Shown one piece after another: positions 1 through 9,299 of a stretch of 64,000 nucleotides of DNA. Both the position numbers and the translations under genes were made by a program. Each line of letters begins with the position of its first letter. The first letter of the stretch is position 1. Under the pieces are notes generated by a model. The model did not search any database, was not told the DNA's origin, and saw only the letters and a program-made list of their open reading frames with translations. The stretch is from NCBI RefSeq assembly GCF_005938655.1, contig NZ_VCQT01000045.1, forward strand, positions 1-64,000. The letters run 5' to 3'. This stretch comes from Alloalcanivorax gelatiniphagus. GTDB lineage: Bacteria; Pseudomonadota; Gammaproteobacteria; Pseudomonadales; Alcanivoracaceae.

Positions 1-91
1 AAGGGTTGTTCAACGGCCTGCTGGGCGGGCAAAAGATTGGCACAGGCCGCCGCCGGCGTCACCCCGGCGGCGTGACCGGTGCGTCGCGCCT
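1..91. other. Window edge, no gene assigned; GC hairpin after fumC
   Basis: No convincing coding sequence ends or begins here. On the minus strand, just past the fumC stop, bases about 48-74 form a GC-rich inverted repeat (CGCCGCCGG facing CCCGGCGGCG). A short T-rich stretch follows on the minus strand (complement of 32-38). It could be a weak intrinsic terminator for fumC, but the U tract is poor. Confidence 0.3.
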
Positions 92-1468
92 TCAGTGGCC
101 GGAAGGGCCGGTGAGCTTGAGCGGGTCGAGCAGCTTTTTCAGCTCGTCCCGGTCCAGATCGGTGTGCTCGGCGGCCACGTCGATCACCGCCCGCCCGCTG
201 GCGAAGGCTTCCTTGGCGATGGCGGCCGCTTTTTCGTAGCCGATCACCGGGTTCAGGGCGGTGACCAGAATCGGGTTGCGGCCCACCCCTTCGGCCAGAT
301 GCTGCTCGTTCCAGGTCATGCCCTGGATCGCCTGGTCGGCCAGATTGCGGCAGCTGTTGGCCAGCCATTCGGTCATGTCGAGCAGATTGGTGGCCAGCAG
401 CGGCAGCATCACGTTGAGTTGGAAATTGCCGCTCTGGGCGGCCACGGTGTTGGCCTGATCCAGACCGATAACCTGGGCCGCCACCATGGTGGCGGATTCG
501 CAGATCACCGGATTGACCTTGCCGGGCATGATCGACGACCCCGGCTGGGTGGCCGGCAACTGCAATTCCCCCAGGCCGTGGATCGGGCCTGAGTTCATCC
601 AGCGCAGATCGTTGCTGATTTTCATCAGCACCACCGCCAGGCCACGCAGGGCCGCGGACAGATGCAGCGGCGCGTCCACCGCGCTCTGCGCCAGCGCCGG
701 ATGTGGCAGCGCGGTGAACGGCCGGCCGGTATCGTCGGCCAGGGCCTCGGCGAAGCGCTCGCCAAAGTCGGGGTCCGCATTGATGCCGGTGCCCACGGCG
801 GTGCCGCCCTGCGGCAAGGCGTACAGATCATCACGGGCCCTGGCCAGGCGCTCGCTGGCGCCCTGCAATTGAAGTACCCAGGTGCGCAGCTCCTGCTCCA
901 CGGTCACCGGCATGGCGTCCATCAAGTGGGTGCGACCGGTCTTCACCAGGGTTTTGCCTTCGCTGGCGCGCAGGCCCAGGGTGGCGATCAGATGTTCCAG
1001 CCCGGGCATCAATTGCTCGGTGACCGCCAGCACCGACGACAGATGCAGAGCGGAAGGGATGGTGTCGTTGCTGCTCTGGCCCAGATTAACGTCGTCATTG
1101 GGGTGAATCTCGGTGCCGGCTTCGCGGCACAGGTGGGCGATCACCTCGTTCACGTTCATGTTGGTGCTGGTGCCGGAACCGGTCTGGAACACGTCCACGG
1201 GGAACTGGTCCAGGTAATGACCGGCCAGCAGTTCATTGCAGGCGCCGACGATGGCGGCGCGCTTGTGTTCGTCGAGCAGTTCCAGGTCCGCGTTGGTCTG
1301 GGCGGCGCACCGTTTGATCCGCACCACCGCCTGAATGAAGCGGTCCGGCAGGCGCCGTCCGCTGATCGGAAAGTTGTCGACCGCGCGCTGGGTCTGGGCG
1401 CCCCAACGGGCCTCCACCGGCACCTCGATCTCGCCCAGGGAGTCTTTTTCCACCCGTGTCTCGCTCAT
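92..1468 (-). CDS. fumC: Class II fumarate hydratase
   Basis: Catalyses the reversible hydration of fumarate to L-malate in the TCA cycle; cytosolic, iron-free homotetramer. The 458-residue length is normal for FumC. The superfamily signature GSSIMPGKVNP is at residues 310-320 and includes the catalytic-loop serines 311/312. Other family blocks are TGSGTSTNMNVNEV and the TGRTHLMDAMPVT stretch. The ATG at 1468 is chosen over an ATG 33 codons upstream because AGGAGA lies 6-7 bases before it and the upstream residues are low-complexity Arg/Pro. It stands alone downstream of a diguanylate cyclase on the same strand, 120 bp away, and no shared transcription signal is visible. Confidence 0.97.
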   Translation of the reverse strand: MSETRVEKDSLGEIEVPVEARWGAQTQRAVDNFPISGRRLPDRFIQAVVRIKRCAAQTNADLELLDEHKRAAIVGACNELLAGHYLDQFPVDVFQTGSGTSTNMNVNEVIAHLCREAGTEIHPNDDVNLGQSSNDTIPSALHLSSVLAVTEQLMPGLEHLIATLGLRASEGKTLVKTGRTHLMDAMPVTVEQELRTWVLQLQGASERLARARDDLYALPQGGTAVGTGINADPDFGERFAEALADDTGRPFTALPHPALAQSAVDAPLHLSAALRGLAVVLMKISNDLRWMNSGPIHGLGELQLPATQPGSSIMPGKVNPVICESATMVAAQVIGLDQANTVAAQSGNFQLNVMLPLLATNLLDMTEWLANSCRNLADQAIQGMTWNEQHLAEGVGRNPILVTALNPVIGYEKAAAIAKEAFASGRAVIDVAAEHTDLDRDELKKLLDPLKLTGPSGH

Positions 1469-1588
1469 TGCCGTTCTCCTGCGCCGCGAAGGGAAGCGCT
1501 CCAAGTATCGGCAAGGTCCGGGTGGGCGTCCAGGGAAGTACCGCCGGATCGGCGGCGGGCGGTGCAAAATAACGAAAAAGAGCGCCGT

Positions 1589-2620
1589 TCAGCCTTCCGA
1601 GATAACCCGGTTACGGCCCTGCTGTTTGGCGATGTACAGACGCCGGTCGGCGGCTTCAACCAGGTCGTCCATACTCTGGCCATCCACGCCCCATTCCGCC
1701 ACGCCGATGCTGCACGACAGGGGCACGCTCAGGCGACCGGTCCGATAGGGCTGGCTGGCGATCAACTCACGGAGGTTTTCCGCCACCCACACCGCCTCGT
1801 CACGGTTGGTGTCCGGCAGCAGCATGGTGAACTCCTCCCCGCCCACCCGACAAGGCAGGTCCGTGGCGCGCAGACGTTGACGCAATTGCTTCGCCACGTG
1901 GATCAGAACCAGATCACCGATGCGATGGCCATAGCTGTCATTGACCGCCTTGAACAGATCCAGATCCAGAACCAGCACACTCAGTGGCGTAGCCAGGCGC
2001 TCCGCGCGGCTGCGTTCATGAATAAAGGCTTCACGAAAACGATACAGGTTGGGCAGGCGGGTAAGAGGATCGGTGGAGGCCATCACCACCAGGTCCGAGC
2101 GGGAACGATCGCTGCCGCGCTCATAGATATAGGCGAAGGCCAGGGTCACCCCCAGCGACAGGGTGATGTTGGCGATCTCCGCGAAGCCGCTGCGGAACAG
2201 ATAATCCGGGTATTTGTGAAGAAACAAACCCAGCGCCACCAGAATGTAGAACACCGACACCGCCAGGCCCAGCCGCGGCCCCAGTAACAGGTGGCAAAGC
2301 ACCGGGACGATGTAGATCCACAGGAACACCGTGGGTGATGCGCCGGGCAAATACAGCGCCATCATCATGATGTTGAGAAACGGGATCAGATAGATCAGTG
2401 TCCAGAGTCGCAGCCGTGGCGTGCGACGCACCACTACGTACAGCAACACCGAGGCGATGGCGGCGCCCAGTTCTATATACGCCAGGACCACCACCCCACG
2501 TCGGATGTTGATCACGTAGAACAGCGCGCCACAAAACGCGGTCAGAATCAGCAGCGCTTTCAGCAAAGCGCGGCGCTGGGACTGGCCGCTGTGGTCACCG
2601 ACCTGTGGTTCCATATCCAT
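1589..2620 (-). CDS. Membrane-anchored GGDEF diguanylate cyclase
   Basis: Predicted to make cyclic di-GMP from two GTP at the inner membrane. The 343-residue protein has about six hydrophobic segments in residues 22-165, then a GGDEF domain from about residue 180 to the end. The active-site loop is GGEEF at residues 260-264. RATD lies exactly five residues before it and fits the RxxD product-inhibition site, so the enzyme is likely active and feedback-inhibited. The N-terminal sensor is not a type I can name. A second in-frame ATG two codons in is equally possible as start. Confidence 0.9.
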   Translation of the reverse strand: MDMEPQVGDHSGQSQRRALLKALLILTAFCGALFYVINIRRGVVVLAYIELGAAIASVLLYVVVRRTPRLRLWTLIYLIPFLNIMMMALYLPGASPTVFLWIYIVPVLCHLLLGPRLGLAVSVFYILVALGLFLHKYPDYLFRSGFAEIANITLSLGVTLAFAYIYERGSDRSRSDLVVMASTDPLTRLPNLYRFREAFIHERSRAERLATPLSVLVLDLDLFKAVNDSYGHRIGDLVLIHVAKQLRQRLRATDLPCRVGGEEFTMLLPDTNRDEAVWVAENLRELIASQPYRTGRLSVPLSCSIGVAEWGVDGQSMDDLVEAADRRLYIAKQQGRNRVISEG

Positions 2621-2832
2621 TACGTATACACCGGATCGTTTTTAGTTTACTGATTTCCGGGAAGGTGCTAGCAAAGTGCTAGCAGGCACCATACCCGATT
2701 TCAGACGATTTACCGATACGTAGCGATGAAAAAGCCTGAGCGATGCTCTCCATGCTTGGATTGTGCCACCCGATAATAGCGCCGCCGGCGCGGCGATAAC
2801 GATGGCGGCGCTGACCGGGGCGGCCGATCCCG
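2621..2832. other. Intergenic region with short direct repeat and hairpin
   Basis: No gene seen. Two copies of GTGCTAGCA lie close together around 2665-2685. A GC-rich inverted repeat (GCGCCGCC facing GGCGGCGC) lies just past the stop of the truncated glycerophosphotransferase, at roughly 2780-2810, and could be its old terminator. The region also carries the upstream sequence of the diguanylate cyclase gene. Confidence 0.4.
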
Positions 2833-3363
2833 CTACCACCCCAGATGCTGGTTGATGACTTCAAACGACATCGGCAGCCCCGGTGACCAGAACTGATGGC
2901 GCTGACTGTTACGCCCTTTGCGATGGCACTCCCGGTCAAAACAGTGACCACGGTCCAGCTCCTCATAGAGCGATTCGAAGTCGGTGACCACCCGGCCGGC
3001 CTCGGGCAGGTCCCGGCTGTAGTCATAGGTCCTGCGGCAAGCCTCGGCGTACCAGTGCTCATCGAAGCGATAGAAGAGAACCGGCACATCGAACAGCAGG
3101 CCATCGATATACAGGGACGAATAATCCGTGATCATCAGTGCCAGATCCGGCAGCAGATCATAGATATCTTCCCGGCTGCTGATGTCGACGATAAACGGGT
3201 ACTTGGCCAGATCCCTGGCCATATCCCTTTCATTGGGGTGCAGGCGCACCAACAGTACGCTGTCGGTCTCCGACAGCCAGTCGGACAGACGCTCCCAGTC
3301 GATGGCATTCAGATAAGGGTTCTCCTCGGCACCGTCCCGCCAGGACGGCGCATAGAGAAAAGG
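2833..3363 (-). pseudogene. CDP-glycerol glycerophosphotransferase, C-terminal remnant
   Basis: The minus-strand frame reads PFLYAPSWRDGAEENP close to its upstream end. It continues through LLVRLHPNERD and LMITDYSSLYIDGLLFDVPVLFY to a stop at 2833. These are the C-terminal motifs of the TagF/Glyphos_transf family, which polymerises glycerol phosphate in teichoic-acid-like or capsular polymers. Only about 175 of the usual 380 or more residues remain, and no start codon with a ribosome site precedes them. Homology stops abruptly at 3358-3363, where an unrelated plus-strand remnant begins. The surviving fragment could be opened by a TTG at 3252, but I regard the gene as broken. Confidence 0.75.
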
Positions 3364-3440
3364 CCGCCGCGCTACTCGGCATCAGCGCCTCCACCATCTA
3401 CCGCAAGCGCCAGGGCTGGGAAGACGGTGACCCGGCGTAA
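3360..3440 (+). pseudogene. Fis-type helix-turn-helix C-terminal remnant
   Basis: The plus-strand frame encodes KAAALLGISASTIYRKR and runs to a TAA at 3438-3440. This is the classic end of Fis-type DNA-binding domains found at the C-terminus of sigma-54 activators (A..LGIS.STLYRK). Nothing upstream in this frame resembles such a protein, because the sequence there belongs to the opposite-strand glycerophosphotransferase remnant. It is read as the last 26 codons of a deleted regulator. The short length limits confidence. Confidence 0.5.
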
Positions 3441-3509
3441 CCCGGCGTTTATGTACCGATACGGAATAACGAGAAAATCCGCCCGGGGTCCGACCACAAA
3501 CAGCGGCGG

Positions 3510-3986
3510 TCAGGCCGGGCGCTTGAGAATCAGGTTCATGCCCTTGAAGCTGGCCACCACCTGGCCGTCCTGATTGACGCTTTCCATTAGCGCGAAGATC
3601 ACGCCCCGGTCCGCCTTCGACCGGGACGGCCGCGCCTCCAGCACGGTGGCGCGCAGGGTCAGCCGGTCGCCGGGCCGTACCGGCCGCAGCCAGCGCACCT
3701 CATCGACCCCCGGCGAGGCCAGCCCGGCCACCTCGGACACATAGTGGTCCACCATCAGACGCATCATCAGGCTCAGGGTGTGCCAGCCGCTGGCGATCAA
3801 CCCGCCGAACGGCCCCGCCGCCGCCGCCTCGGGATCGATGTGCATGGGCTGGGGATCGAAGCGCCGCGCGAACGACAGCAGTTCCTCTTCGTCCACCTCG
3901 ATGGGGCCGAACTCATAGACCGCCCCCTCCGGATAATCCTCGAAGTAGCGGTCGCTTTGCGGCACCGCGAAGGTCGTCACCGCCAT
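3510..3986 (-). CDS. MaoC family (R)-hydratase-like protein
   Basis: 158 residues, a single hot-dog fold of the MaoC dehydratase type. Family members hydrate trans-2-enoyl-CoA or related thioesters. The hydratase motif is recognisable in FARRFDPQPMHIDPEAA (Asp and His about residues 44 and 49), followed by GPFGGLIASGWHT, which is typical of the family. Its substrate cannot be told from sequence. The ATG at 3986 has AGAGAG just upstream. It is divergent from the DUF2254 gene and downstream of the rearrangement scar. Confidence 0.85.
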   Translation of the reverse strand: MAVTTFAVPQSDRYFEDYPEGAVYEFGPIEVDEEELLSFARRFDPQPMHIDPEAAAAGPFGGLIASGWHTLSLMMRLMVDHYVSEVAGLASPGVDEVRWLRPVRPGDRLTLRATVLEARPSRSKADRGVIFALMESVNQDGQVVASFKGMNLILKRPA

Positions 3987-4099
3987 GGTCTCTCTCCGAT
4001 CAGGTGAAAAGCCCGATGATAACGCCCTCCTCCATGGAATAACGAGAGCGGCCGGACTGCGCTATGCTGAACCCGGCGAGAACAAAGGAGCTGGCCCGA

Positions 4100-5359
4100 A
4101 TGTTTTCAAAATGGCAGTGGTGGTTGATGCAGTTTTCCCGGGTCCTGTGGGTGCGCGCCACCGGCTTTGCGATTCTGGCCGTGGGCACTTCGCTGCTGGC
4201 CATCGTCGGCCAGCGCTGGCTGCCCGCCGATCTGCCGGTCACCGTGGGTGCCGACGCGGTGGACACCATTCTCAATGTGCTGGCCTCCAGCATGCTGGCG
4301 GTGACCACCTTCTCGCTGAGCGTGATGGTCAGTGCCTACGGCGCCGCCACCAGCAACGTGACGCCCCGGGCCACCAGGCTGTTGATGCAGGACAGCACCG
4401 CGCACAACGCCCTGGCCACCTTTATCGGCTCGTTTCTGTTCAGCCTGGTGGGGCTGGTGGCCCTCAGCACCGGCGCCTATGGCGAGGGCGGCCGGGTGAT
4501 TCTGTTCCTGGCCACACTGCTGGTGATCGTACTGATCGTGGTCACCATTCTGCGCTGGATCGATCACCTCTCGCGGCTGGGCCGGGTGGGCGAAACCACC
4601 GACCGGGTGGAACAGGCCACCCGCGCCGCCCTGCGGCAGCGCGCCGCCCACCCCAACCTGGGCGGCCACCCCCGGGACCCGCGCCAACCGCCGCCGGCGG
4701 ACGCCCGGCCGGTGTACCCGGATCGCATCGGCTATGTGCAGCACCTGGACGGCGACGCGCTGTCGGAATGGGCGGAGCGCCATGACGCCGATCTTTATCT
4801 GGCGGCGTTGCCCGGGCATTTCACCCATCCGCGCCAGCCCCTGGCCTGGGTGGTCGGCGGCGGCGCCGACATTGAGGCGCCGGTCCGCAAAGGCTTTACC
4901 GTGGACGACGAGCGCACCTTCGACGAGGACCCGCGCTTCGGCCTGGTGGTGCTCTCGGAAATCGCCTCCCGGGCCCTGTCTCCGGCGGTGAACGACCCGG
5001 GCACCGCCATCGACGTGATCGGCCGGTCGGTGCGCATCCTGGCCGAGTGGCGGCGGGTCGGCGAGCAGGCCGCCGCCGAGCGCGGCGGCGAGGCGGTGCG
5101 CCACCCGCGCCTGTGGGTCCCGCCGCTCAACGAGGCGGAGTTCTTCGACGACCTGTTCAACCCGATTGCCCGGGACGGAGCCTCGTTGGTGGAAGTACAG
5201 ATCCGTCTGCAGAAGGCCCTGGCCGCCTTGGCGGAGCTGGGCTTTCCGGAGCCCGCCCGACGTCACGGCCGGCTGGCCCTGGCCCGGGCGGAAGCGGCGC
5301 TGGTGGCGGAGGAAGACAAGGCCAACCTGCGCCAACGGGCGGATTGGCTGGACTCTTAG
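4100..5359 (+). CDS. DUF2254 domain integral membrane protein
   Basis: 419 residues from the ATG at 4100, which has AAAGGAG nine bases upstream. An in-frame ATG at 4064 lacks a good site and is judged spurious. The N-terminal half has about four transmembrane segments (residues about 17-38, 55-85, 110-130, 137-160). The soluble half contains FTVDDERTFDEDPRFGLVVLSEIASRALSPAVNDPGTA, the most conserved part of DUF2254. The family's function is unknown; it is a widespread inner-membrane protein. The gene appears monocistronic and converges on mnmE. Confidence 0.85.
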   Translation: MFSKWQWWLMQFSRVLWVRATGFAILAVGTSLLAIVGQRWLPADLPVTVGADAVDTILNVLASSMLAVTTFSLSVMVSAYGAATSNVTPRATRLLMQDSTAHNALATFIGSFLFSLVGLVALSTGAYGEGGRVILFLATLLVIVLIVVTILRWIDHLSRLGRVGETTDRVEQATRAALRQRAAHPNLGGHPRDPRQPPPADARPVYPDRIGYVQHLDGDALSEWAERHDADLYLAALPGHFTHPRQPLAWVVGGGADIEAPVRKGFTVDDERTFDEDPRFGLVVLSEIASRALSPAVNDPGTAIDVIGRSVRILAEWRRVGEQAAAERGGEAVRHPRLWVPPLNEAEFFDDLFNPIARDGASLVEVQIRLQKALAALAELGFPEPARRHGRLALARAEAALVAEEDKANLRQRADWLDS

Positions 5360-5377
5360 CGGCGCGGGTCGGCGGCG

Positions 5378-6754
5378 CTATTTACCGATGCAGAAAGAAG
5401 AAAAAATGCGGCCGAGCAGATCGTCGGCGGTGAAGGCCCCGGTGATTTCCTCCAGGGCCTGCTGGGCGGCGCGCAGGTCCTCGGCCAGCAGTTCGCCGGC
5501 GGCATGCTGGTGGAGCTGGTCGCGGCCTTTGGCCAGGGCGGCCAGGGCCTGCTCCAGGGCGGTGATATGGCGGCGCCGGGCGGAGAACCGGCTCTGGCCG
5601 GTGCCCTGGTAGCCGGCCACGGCTTTCAGGTGCTCCCGCAGCGCCTCCAGGCCCTCGCCGGTGGCGGCGGACAGGGCGAAGGTATCCGCCGGCGCCGGCT
5701 GGGCGCCCGGCTCCAGGCCGCTCAGGTCGGCCTTGTTGAGCACCCGGGTCACCGGCAGGTCCAGGTGATCCAGCTCCTGCTGGCTGCGCGGCAACAGCGC
5801 CGCCAGATCGGTGAGGTCCACCTCCGGCTCCAGGGAATCCACCACCACCAGCAAACGGTCCGCCTTGCGGATTTCATCGTAGGCCCGGCGGATGCCTTCC
5901 TGCTCCACCCGGTCCGGGCTGTCGCGCAGGCCGGCGGTGTCGATCAGGTTCAGGGGCATGCCGTCCAGCTGGATCGCTTCGCGCAGTACATCCCGGGTGG
6001 TGCCCGCCACCTCGGTGACGATGGCCGCCTCGTGGCCGGCCAGGGCGTTCATCAGTGACGACTTGCCGGCGTTGGGTTTGCCGGCGATCACCAGCGTCAG
6101 GCCCTCGCGTATCAGGCGGCCCTGGCGGGCACTGGCCAGCACCGCGCCGGCCTGGTCGATCACCCCGGCCAGGTCATCCGCCACCCCACCCTCGGAGAGG
6201 AAGTCGATCTCCTCTTCCGGGAAGTCGATGGCCGCTTCCACGTAGATGCGCAACTGGATCAGTTGCTCCACCAGGTTGTTCACTTCCCGGGAGAAGGCCC
6301 CCTGCAGGGAGTTGAGCGCGGCGCGGGCGGATTCCCGGGTGCCGGCGTCGATCAGGTCGGCGATGGCCTCCGCCTGGGTCAGGTCCATCTTGTCGTTGAG
6401 GAAGGCGCGCTGGGAAAACTCCCCGGCCAGCGCCGGGCGGGCGCCGTGGTGCACACAGGCGGCCACCAGGGTATCCAGGATCACCGGCCCGCCGTGGCCC
6501 TGCAGCTCCACCACATCCTCACCGGTGAACGAGCCGGGCGCCGGGAACCACAGCACCAGGCCTTCGTCGATAACGGCCCCCTGGGGGTCACGGAAGCGGG
6601 CGAAATGGGCGGTGCGCGGGGTCAGGGGCCGGTCGCCCATCAGGGCGCCGGCGATGCGGCGGGCATCCGGCCCGGACAGACGCACCACGCCGACACCGCC
6701 CCGGCCGGGGGCGGTGGCGACGGCGACGATGGTATCCGGAGCGGTTAAAGGCAT
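5378..6754 (-). CDS. mnmE: tRNA modification GTPase MnmE
   Basis: Works with MnmG to place the 5-carboxymethylaminomethyl group on the wobble uridine of certain tRNAs. The 458-residue protein has an N-terminal formyl-THF-binding domain beginning [22 protein letters not shown], a helical domain, an inserted GTPase domain (G1 [11 protein letters not shown]3 DTAGLRD, G4 NKAD) and the obligatory C-terminal CIGK. The ATG at 6754 ([11 protein letters not shown]) fits the family start. An ATG 15 codons upstream falls in REP-like sequence and is rejected. It follows yidC on the same strand with a REP-like hairpin between them. Confidence 0.97.
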   Translation of the reverse strand: MPLTAPDTIVAVATAPGRGGVGVVRLSGPDARRIAGALMGDRPLTPRTAHFARFRDPQGAVIDEGLVLWFPAPGSFTGEDVVELQGHGGPVILDTLVAACVHHGARPALAGEFSQRAFLNDKMDLTQAEAIADLIDAGTRESARAALNSLQGAFSREVNNLVEQLIQLRIYVEAAIDFPEEEIDFLSEGGVADDLAGVIDQAGAVLASARQGRLIREGLTLVIAGKPNAGKSSLMNALAGHEAAIVTEVAGTTRDVLREAIQLDGMPLNLIDTAGLRDSPDRVEQEGIRRAYDEIRKADRLLVVVDSLEPEVDLTDLAALLPRSQQELDHLDLPVTRVLNKADLSGLEPGAQPAPADTFALSAATGEGLEALREHLKAVAGYQGTGQSRFSARRRHITALEQALAALAKGRDQLHQHAAGELLAEDLRAAQQALEEITGAFTADDLLGRIFSSFCIGK

Positions 6755-6770
6755 GCTGGAAGTATACGCC

Positions 6771-6849
6771 GTAGGAGCGGCTTTAGCCGCGATAAGCAAG
6801 GCACGCCTTCATGACCTGCTTAGCTGATCGCGGCTAAAGCCGCTCCTAC
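6771..6849. repeat. REP-like inverted repeat pair, copy 1
   Basis: A 23-base unit GTAGGAGCGGCTTTAGCCGCGAT at 6771-6793 faces its exact reverse complement at 6827-6849 across 33 bases. The unit contains its own short palindrome (GCGGCT..AGCCGC). The same unit, with TTC for TTT, recurs at 33973-34030 and 43047-43110. It lies between yidC and mnmE, which read in the same direction. Confidence 0.9.
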
Positions 6850-6857
6850 GGTATCGG

Positions 6858-8600
6858 TCAGCTTTCGCTCTCGATCTTGCGGGTGATCACATACTGCTGG
6901 CCGATGGACAGCAGGTTGTTGGTCAGCCAGTACAGCACCAGACCGGCCGGGAACCACAACATAAACACCGAGAACACCAGCGGCATCCACTTCATCACCT
7001 GGGCCTGGGTGGCGTCCGCCGGGGTCGGGTTGAGGCGGGTCTGCAGGAACATGGACGCGCCCATCAGGATCGGCAGCACGAAGTACGGGTCCATCACCGA
7101 CAGGTCATTGATCCACAGGAAGAACGGCGCCTGGCGCAGCTCCACGGATTCCAGCAGCACGTAGTACAGGGAGATGAACACCGGCATCTGCACGATCATC
7201 GGCAGACAGCCCCCCAGCGGATTGATCTTCTCGCGCTGGAACAGCTTCATGGTTTCCTGCTGCTGCTTCTGGCGGTCGCTCTTGTACTCTTCCTTGATGC
7301 GCTGCATCTCCGGGGCCACCTTGCGCATCTTGGCCATGGAGCGGTAGCTGGTGGCGCTCAGCTTGAAGAACAGCATCTTGATGATGAAGGTCAGCAGGAT
7401 GATGGCCACGCCCCAGTTGCCGACGCCCATGCCCAGATCCATATCCAGACCGAACAGGTCCAGCTCACCGCTCTGCAGGAACACCAGCACGTGGAAGATT
7501 GGCTGGGCGATGAACCACAGCCAGCCGTAGTCCACGGTCATGTTCAGGCCGGGGCTGATGGCGCCCAGGTTGTCCTGGATTTTCGGGCCGGTGTAGAACT
7601 CGGCGTAGAACACTTTCTCTTCGCCGGGGGCCACTTCCTGGTTGGCGCCCACGAACCGCAGCAGATACTCATTGCGGTTCTGGCGGTACAGGGTGGAATA
7701 GGTATAGCGCCCCTGGGCATCCGGCACCCAGGCGGACACGAAGTAATGCTGCAGCATGGCGATCCAGCCGCCATCCTGGGTCAGCTTCAGCGGCTCTTCC
7801 TGAATATCGTCGAAGGGCAGCTTGTTGTAGGGCTTGTCGGCGCTCCAGTAGGCGGCCCCCAGGTAGGTCGGCATGGGGATGATGCCCTGGCTGCTCTTGC
7901 CCGGGTCGTCGCTGCCATCGCGCTTGATCTGACCGTACAGGGCACCCTGCCAGGTCTCACCGCTGTTGTTGCGGACAATGTGGCTGACCCGTACCAGGTA
8001 GCTGCCGCGCTCGAAGGTGTAGCGCTTGATGATCTGCACGCCGCCGGCCTGGCTCAGCGTCAGATCAACGTTCAGTTCCTTGTCGCCGTCACCGAGCTGA
8101 TAGCTGGATTGGGACGCCTGCCAGGTGGGGCGACCGTCCTTGGTGTCGGTGCCGTTGCGACCCACCAGGCCGCTTTGCGCCACGTAGGTCCGCGCCTGGT
8201 CGTTCTCCAGCAGCACGAAGGGCTGATCCGGGGTGTCGGCATGGCGAGGGTACTTCGGCAGGGCCACCCGCACGATATCGCCGCCCACCGGATTGATCTC
8301 CAGATTGAAGACGTCGGTGTTGACCTGGATACGCTGACCCGGGTTGGCCCGGGTGTCGGCGTTGGCCGGGGCCTGGGGCTGCTCCCCATCGGTGTCTGGG
8401 ACGCCGCCGTCGTTATTGGCGATGTCCGGCTCGGGGAGAGGATGCTGTGAATCCTCGTCGCCGGTGGACCCGGCATTCGCCGGGGCCTGCTGCTGGGCAA
8501 CCGGCGTCGTCGGTGCCATATAGTCCTGTTGCCAGGCCTGGATCAGCAGGTAGGAGACAACGGCAATGCCGGTGATCACTAACGCGCGAGGGATATCCAT
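6858..8600 (-). CDS. yidC: Membrane protein insertase YidC
   Basis: Inserts and folds inner-membrane proteins alone or with SecYEG. At 580 residues it is a proteobacterial-length YidC. Residues about 5-22 are the N-terminal membrane anchor. A large periplasmic domain follows from about 60 to 350, preceded by a Pro/Gln/Asn-rich linker. The C-terminal insertase core (about 365-575) includes MRKVAPEMQRIKEEYKSDRQKQQQ and GGCLPMIVQMPVFISLYYVL. It sits 48 bp downstream of rnpA; no yidD gene fits in that gap. Confidence 0.97.
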   Translation of the reverse strand: MDIPRALVITGIAVVSYLLIQAWQQDYMAPTTPVAQQQAPANAGSTGDEDSQHPLPEPDIANNDGGVPDTDGEQPQAPANADTRANPGQRIQVNTDVFNLEINPVGGDIVRVALPKYPRHADTPDQPFVLLENDQARTYVAQSGLVGRNGTDTKDGRPTWQASQSSYQLGDGDKELNVDLTLSQAGGVQIIKRYTFERGSYLVRVSHIVRNNSGETWQGALYGQIKRDGSDDPGKSSQGIIPMPTYLGAAYWSADKPYNKLPFDDIQEEPLKLTQDGGWIAMLQHYFVSAWVPDAQGRYTYSTLYRQNRNEYLLRFVGANQEVAPGEEKVFYAEFYTGPKIQDNLGAISPGLNMTVDYGWLWFIAQPIFHVLVFLQSGELDLFGLDMDLGMGVGNWGVAIILLTFIIKMLFFKLSATSYRSMAKMRKVAPEMQRIKEEYKSDRQKQQQETMKLFQREKINPLGGCLPMIVQMPVFISLYYVLLESVELRQAPFFLWINDLSVMDPYFVLPILMGASMFLQTRLNPTPADATQAQVMKWMPLVFSVFMLWFPAGLVLYWLTNNLLSIGQQYVITRKIESES

Positions 8601-8648
8601 AGTCAGATTTAATTCTGGCGAGAAAAAGCGGACGGCAGTTTCTCAGTC

Positions 8649-9032
8649 TTATTGGCGCTTGGCAAGCAGCTTGTCCAGCAGCGAAGCCAGCAATGGCGTG
8701 GCGGAACGGCCGCCGTCCGGGGGACAGGGGGCACGTAACAGCACAATCAGGTCGAGGCCGGCCAGTTCATGTTGGCGCAATCGGAATTGCTCCCGGGCAC
8801 GGCGCTTGATGGCACCACGATCCACGGCCCGGCGTGCGCGACGACGGCCAATCACCAGGCCGAGACGGGCCTGAGGCTGATCGTTGTGGCGGGCGAGAAT
8901 CAGGATGTGGCGATCGGAGACCCGGTAATCCGGCGCATCGAACACGGCGCGGAATTGATCACCGCCGAGCAGGCGTTGATCACGGGTAAAGGAAAAGGGA
9001 GCGGAATCTGAAAGCGCTGACCGGTGCACCAT
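8649..9032 (-). CDS. rnpA: Ribonuclease P protein component
   Basis: Protein subunit of RNase P, which removes 5' leaders from tRNA precursors. 127 residues, starting MVHRSALSDSAP and reaching FTRDQRLLGGDQFRAVF, a typical N-terminal strand. The RNA-binding signature reads RRAVDRGAIKRRAREQFR. In most homologues the segment is RNRIKR, so Asn and Arg are replaced by Gly and Ala here. The gene sits directly after rpmH on the minus strand in the conserved rpmH-rnpA order. Confidence 0.93.
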   Translation of the reverse strand: MVHRSALSDSAPFSFTRDQRLLGGDQFRAVFDAPDYRVSDRHILILARHNDQPQARLGLVIGRRRARRAVDRGAIKRRAREQFRLRQHELAGLDLIVLLRAPCPPDGGRSATPLLASLLDKLLAKRQ

Positions 9033-9074
9033 GGAAGACAGGCAGTGACAGAACGGTCAGCGCGAACGGCTGAC

Positions 9075-9209
9075 TCAGACGGTCAGCCGCTTGCGACCCT
9101 TGGCGCGACGGGCGGCCAGAATTTTACGGCCGTTTTTGGTGGCCATGCGGGCACGGAAACCGTGGTTGCGCTTGCGCTTCAGATTGCTCGGTTGGAATGT
9201 CCGTTTCAT
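9075..9209 (-). CDS. rpmH: 50S ribosomal protein bL34
   Basis: A 44-residue, very basic protein starting [19 protein letters not shown] and ending GRKRLTV, an essentially invariant L34 sequence. It is part of the large ribosomal subunit. It is the first gene leftward from oriC and is followed by rnpA. The ATG is at 9207-9209 and the TGA at 9075-9077. Confidence 0.98.
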   Translation of the reverse strand: MKRTFQPSNLKRKRNHGFRARMATKNGRKILAARRAKGRKRLTV

Positions 9210-9299
9210 GGCGTCATCCCCAAAGGTGGATTCAGGTGTCGTAAGAGGGCGCGGATGATAGCCCTGGCCGTCGGCGCTGTCAACCAGGGCGTGGCACGG

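Noticed and set aside
1-75. C-terminus of a plus-strand gene ending at a TGA near 73
   Set aside because: A 24-codon open stretch with no family resemblance; not supportable.
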